A stretch of DNA of 9,512 nt from Candidatus Omnitrophota bacterium (GTDB taxonomy: Bacteria; Hinthialibacterota; Hinthialibacteria; OLB16), in assembly GCA_020632575.1 (NCBI GenBank), contig JACKFH010000079.1:1-9512 (forward strand), written 5' to 3'. Below the pieces are notes generated by a model. The model saw nothing but the letters and a program-made list of their open reading frames with translations, made no database searches and was not told the DNA's origin. Positions within the stretch are counted from its first letter, which is position 1, and each line of letters opens with the position of its first letter. A program made the translations under genes and the position numbers. Of the stretch, positions 7,931 through 9,512 are shown piece by piece.

Positions 7931-7965
7931 AAGTGTAAAGTGAACTCTTCTTAGAGTATTTTTCT

Positions 7966-7970
7966 GGAGG
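7966..7970 (+). promoter_or_regulatory. strong Shine-Dalgarno for the oxidoreductase gene
   Basis: GGAGG lies 5 bases before the ATG at 7976 and is the best ribosome binding site in the window. The 45-base gap after the membrane protein gene also holds a weak hairpin ACTCT-TCTT-AGAGT (7944-7957) followed by ATTTTT. This could act as a poor terminator, so co-transcription with the upstream gene is uncertain. Confidence 0.75.
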
Positions 7971-7975
7971 AAACC

Positions 7976-9310
7976 ATGAGTTCGATTTCAAGACGAAATT
8001 TTATCGGCGCGAGTACAACCGCCGCTGTTGGCACAGCGCTGACCGCTGTGGCGGCGACGGCCGAGGAGAAGAAAGTCTCAGAAAATGACAAATTGAATAT
8101 TGCCCTGATTGGATGCGGCGGCATGGGCGGGGGCGATCTGCGGGATCACCTCAAGACGGGCGAGACGAATTGTGTCGCGGTTTGTGATGTGGATGACAGC
8201 CACGCCAATGAGAAGGCCAATCAGGTCGAGGAGCATTCCGGCAAGCGACCGGACATCTACAAGGATTTTCGAAAAGTCCTCGACCGCGATGATATCGATA
8301 CGGTCATTGTGGCGACTCCCGATCACTGGCACGCGCTGATTGCCATCTCGGCCTGCCAAGCGGGCAAGGATGTTTATTGTGAAAAGCCGCTCGCGACCTC
8401 GATCCACGAGGGACGGGTCATGGTCGATGCCGCCGAGAAGTATGGGCGCATTGTGCAAATCGGGACCCAACAGAGGAGTGCGGAGCATTACGGAGACGCG
8501 ATCGATTTTGTAAAGTCGGGCAAACTCGGCAAGATTCGTCTGATCAAAGCCTGGGCCTATCTCGACTGGAAGGGCGAGTTGCCGCCGAAGCCGGACAGCG
8601 ATCCGCCGGAGGGTGTCGACTACGATTTCTGGCTCGGACCCGCTCCGAAACGCCCCTTCAACGAAAACCGTTTTCATTTCAACTTTCGGTGGTACTGGGA
8701 TTACTCCGGCGGCCTGATGACCGACTGGGGCGCCCACATGATCGACATCGCCGCCTGGGGGCTGGAGGGGATGGTTCCGAAATCCGCTATGTCGGTGGGC
8801 GGCAATTTCGGTTACCCCGATGACGCTCAACAGACCCCGGACACGCAGCAGGCGATTGTCGAGTACGATGGCATCTCGCTCGTGTGGGAGCATGCTCTCG
8901 GTGTGGGTCGTGGTCCCTTCGATCGCGAACACGGTGTCGCTTTCCATGGCAACAACGGCATCCTGATTGTCGACCGCGGCGGCTGGGAGGTTTGGCCAGA
9001 GACGAACAAGACCGGCATTCCAACGCGCGTTTACAAGATGGAGGGAGTGCCGCGTCAGGATTCCAAGGGCGACTACCACCTGACCCATGTCCAGAACTTT
9101 ATTGACTGTGTGAAGAGCCGCGAGAAACCGAACGCCTCGATCGAGATTGCCCACTGGGGAGTCCTCCCCTGCCACCTCGCCAACATCGCGGTGAGAACCG
9201 GCCGGACGATCCAATGGGACAACGACAAGGAACAAATCGTGGGAGACGACGAGGCCAACAAACTGGTCAGTCGCGAGTACCGGGATCCTTGGAAGTTGCC
9301 GACGATTTAA
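7976..9310 (+). CDS. Tat-exported Gfo/Idh/MocA family oxidoreductase
   Basis: This 444-residue protein is a predicted NAD(P)-dependent sugar or polyol oxidoreductase. The N-terminus is a twin-arginine signal, SRRNFIG (residues 5-11), followed by an Ala-rich hydrophobic stretch ending near residue 29. It should therefore fold with its cofactor in the cytoplasm and be exported. The Rossmann domain shows GCGGMG (46-51), the acidic DVDD after strand two (71-74), TPDHWHA (114-120) and the family signature CEKP (135-138), whose Lys137 is the usual catalytic lysine. The C-terminal domain shows GGLMTDWGAHMIDIAAW (245-261), with a likely active-site His254. It ends with the NIAVRTGRTIQWD and YRDPWKL motifs common in planctomycete-type members. 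Length and motifs are complete. The exact substrate cannot be told from sequence; no sugar kinase, isomerase or sulfatase is next to it. It has its own strong ribosome binding site. Confidence 0.95.
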   Translation: MSSISRRNFIGASTTAAVGTALTAVAATAEEKKVSENDKLNIALIGCGGMGGGDLRDHLKTGETNCVAVCDVDDSHANEKANQVEEHSGKRPDIYKDFRKVLDRDDIDTVIVATPDHWHALIAISACQAGKDVYCEKPLATSIHEGRVMVDAAEKYGRIVQIGTQQRSAEHYGDAIDFVKSGKLGKIRLIKAWAYLDWKGELPPKPDSDPPEGVDYDFWLGPAPKRPFNENRFHFNFRWYWDYSGGLMTDWGAHMIDIAAWGLEGMVPKSAMSVGGNFGYPDDAQQTPDTQQAIVEYDGISLVWEHALGVGRGPFDREHGVAFHGNNGILIVDRGGWEVWPETNKTGIPTRVYKMEGVPRQDSKGDYHLTHVQNFIDCVKSREKPNASIEIAHWGVLPCHLANIAVRTGRTIQWDNDKEQIVGDDEANKLVSREYRDPWKLPTI

Positions 9311-9335
9311 ATTGATGTGAAACCCCGATCGGTGC

Positions 9336-9363
9336 TGGACCCGGAACTGCGATTCCGGGTCCA
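9336..9363. terminator. perfect 11-bp stem-loop downstream of the oxidoreductase gene
   Basis: TGGACCCGGAA (9336-9346) and TTCCGGGTCCA (9353-9363) are perfect inverted repeats around a 6-base loop. The structure begins 25 bases after the TAA stop of the oxidoreductase gene. This fits a transcript 3' end, although no T-run follows. It is also the first of four consecutive inverted repeats, so it may be part of a repeat element instead. Confidence 0.55.
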
Positions 9364-9371
9364 CATTCGAC

Positions 9372-9386
9372 GGGAGTTGTACTCCC
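9372..9386. repeat. inverted repeat 2 of the downstream cluster
   Basis: GGGAGT (9372-9377) and ACTCCC (9381-9386) are perfect 6-base arms around TGT. The right arm runs into a tract of nine C residues (9384-9392). Confidence 0.4.
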
Positions 9387-9402
9387 CCCCCCATGCCGCC
9401 TG

Positions 9403-9420
9403 AGTCTGTTTTAGCAGACT
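9403..9420. repeat. inverted repeat 3 of the downstream cluster
   Basis: AGTCTG (9403-9408) and CAGACT (9415-9420) are perfect 6-base arms. One further T-G wobble pair is possible inside, leaving a TTTA loop. Confidence 0.4.
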
Positions 9421-9432
9421 TCGATGTGCGTA

Positions 9433-9454
9433 GCCACGGAATTGATTCCGTGGC
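9433..9454. repeat. inverted repeat 4, REP-like palindrome
   Basis: GCCACGGAAT (9433-9442) and ATTCCGTGGC (9445-9454) are perfect 10-base arms around TG, which in practice folds as 9 pairs with a 4-base loop. The direct repeat CGATGTG occurs on both sides (9422-9428 and 9454-9460). The compact GC-rich palindrome in an intergenic region resembles bacterial REP-type elements. Copy number in the genome cannot be seen here. Confidence 0.5.
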
Positions 9455-9512
9455 GATGTGGAATAGACGCCGGAAGTGGTGTCGGTTTGATCCGAGTTTT
9501 AACAGCCCGCAA

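Noticed and set aside
7944..7963. Hairpin ACTCT-TCTT-AGAGT plus ATTTTT as an intrinsic terminator
   Set aside because: The stem is only 5 bases and AT-rich, too weak to call on its own; it is mentioned with the ribosome binding site entry.
8078..9394. Minus-strand open frame of 438 codons
   Set aside because: It lies opposite the oxidoreductase gene, whose motifs and ribosome binding site are clear. The antisense translation has no recognisable domain and starts in the poly-G complement of the C tract; it is a codon-bias shadow.
9393..9512. Open frame from ATG 9393 to the window end (40 codons) as the start of a next gene
   Set aside because: It runs straight through two of the inverted repeats, has no ribosome binding site at proper distance (GGGAG lies 16 bases away inside a hairpin), and shows no known motif. 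It may be real if the frame continues beyond the window, but it cannot be supported here.

Overview
The window is about 9.5 kb of moderately GC-rich bacterial DNA holding four complete protein genes. I see no tRNA, rRNA, CRISPR array or insertion sequence. The style of the proteins suggests an uncultured Gram-negative lineage near the Planctomycetota/PVC group or a similar candidate phylum (Hydrogenedentota, Omnitrophota or Sumerlaeota type). Pointers are a Tat-exported Gfo/Idh/MocA oxidoreductase with the planctomycete-type C-terminal region, a large exported Asp-box protein with a Thr-Pro linker and a dockerin-like C-terminal calcium loop, and a long periplasmic lipoprotein with scaffold repeats. 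This placement is inference from protein style; no marker gene is present.

Layout. Positions 1-67 may hold the last codons of a plus-strand gene entering from outside. Positions 68-2875 (minus) encode a 935-residue lipoprotein with about ten ankyrin repeats, a trypsin-like serine protease domain with an intact His-Asp-Ser triad, and a C-terminal TPR region. A divergent intergenic region (2876-3090) carries a consensus -10 box for the plus-strand gene and a possible leaderless promoter for the minus-strand gene. Positions 3091-6432 (plus) encode a 1113-residue secreted protein: a propeller-like array of Asp-box motifs, a Pro/Thr linker, CARDB, an Ig-like segment, a PPC domain and a dockerin-like end. 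After a 160-base gap with a strong hairpin, 6593-7930 (plus) encodes a 445-residue polytopic membrane protein resembling GT-C glycosyltransferases. Then 7976-9310 (plus) encodes a Tat-signal Gfo/Idh/MocA oxidoreductase. The last 200 bases hold four perfect inverted repeats in a row.

How the genes fit together. All four products are predicted to be exported or membrane-embedded, so this is an envelope and extracellular neighbourhood. The lipoprotein protease and the Asp-box protein are divergent and might be co-regulated, but nothing in the sequence proves a shared pathway. The membrane protein and oxidoreductase could both act on sugars, which is a loose link. The most unusual object is the ankyrin-protease-TPR lipoprotein; the inverted-repeat cluster at the right end is second.
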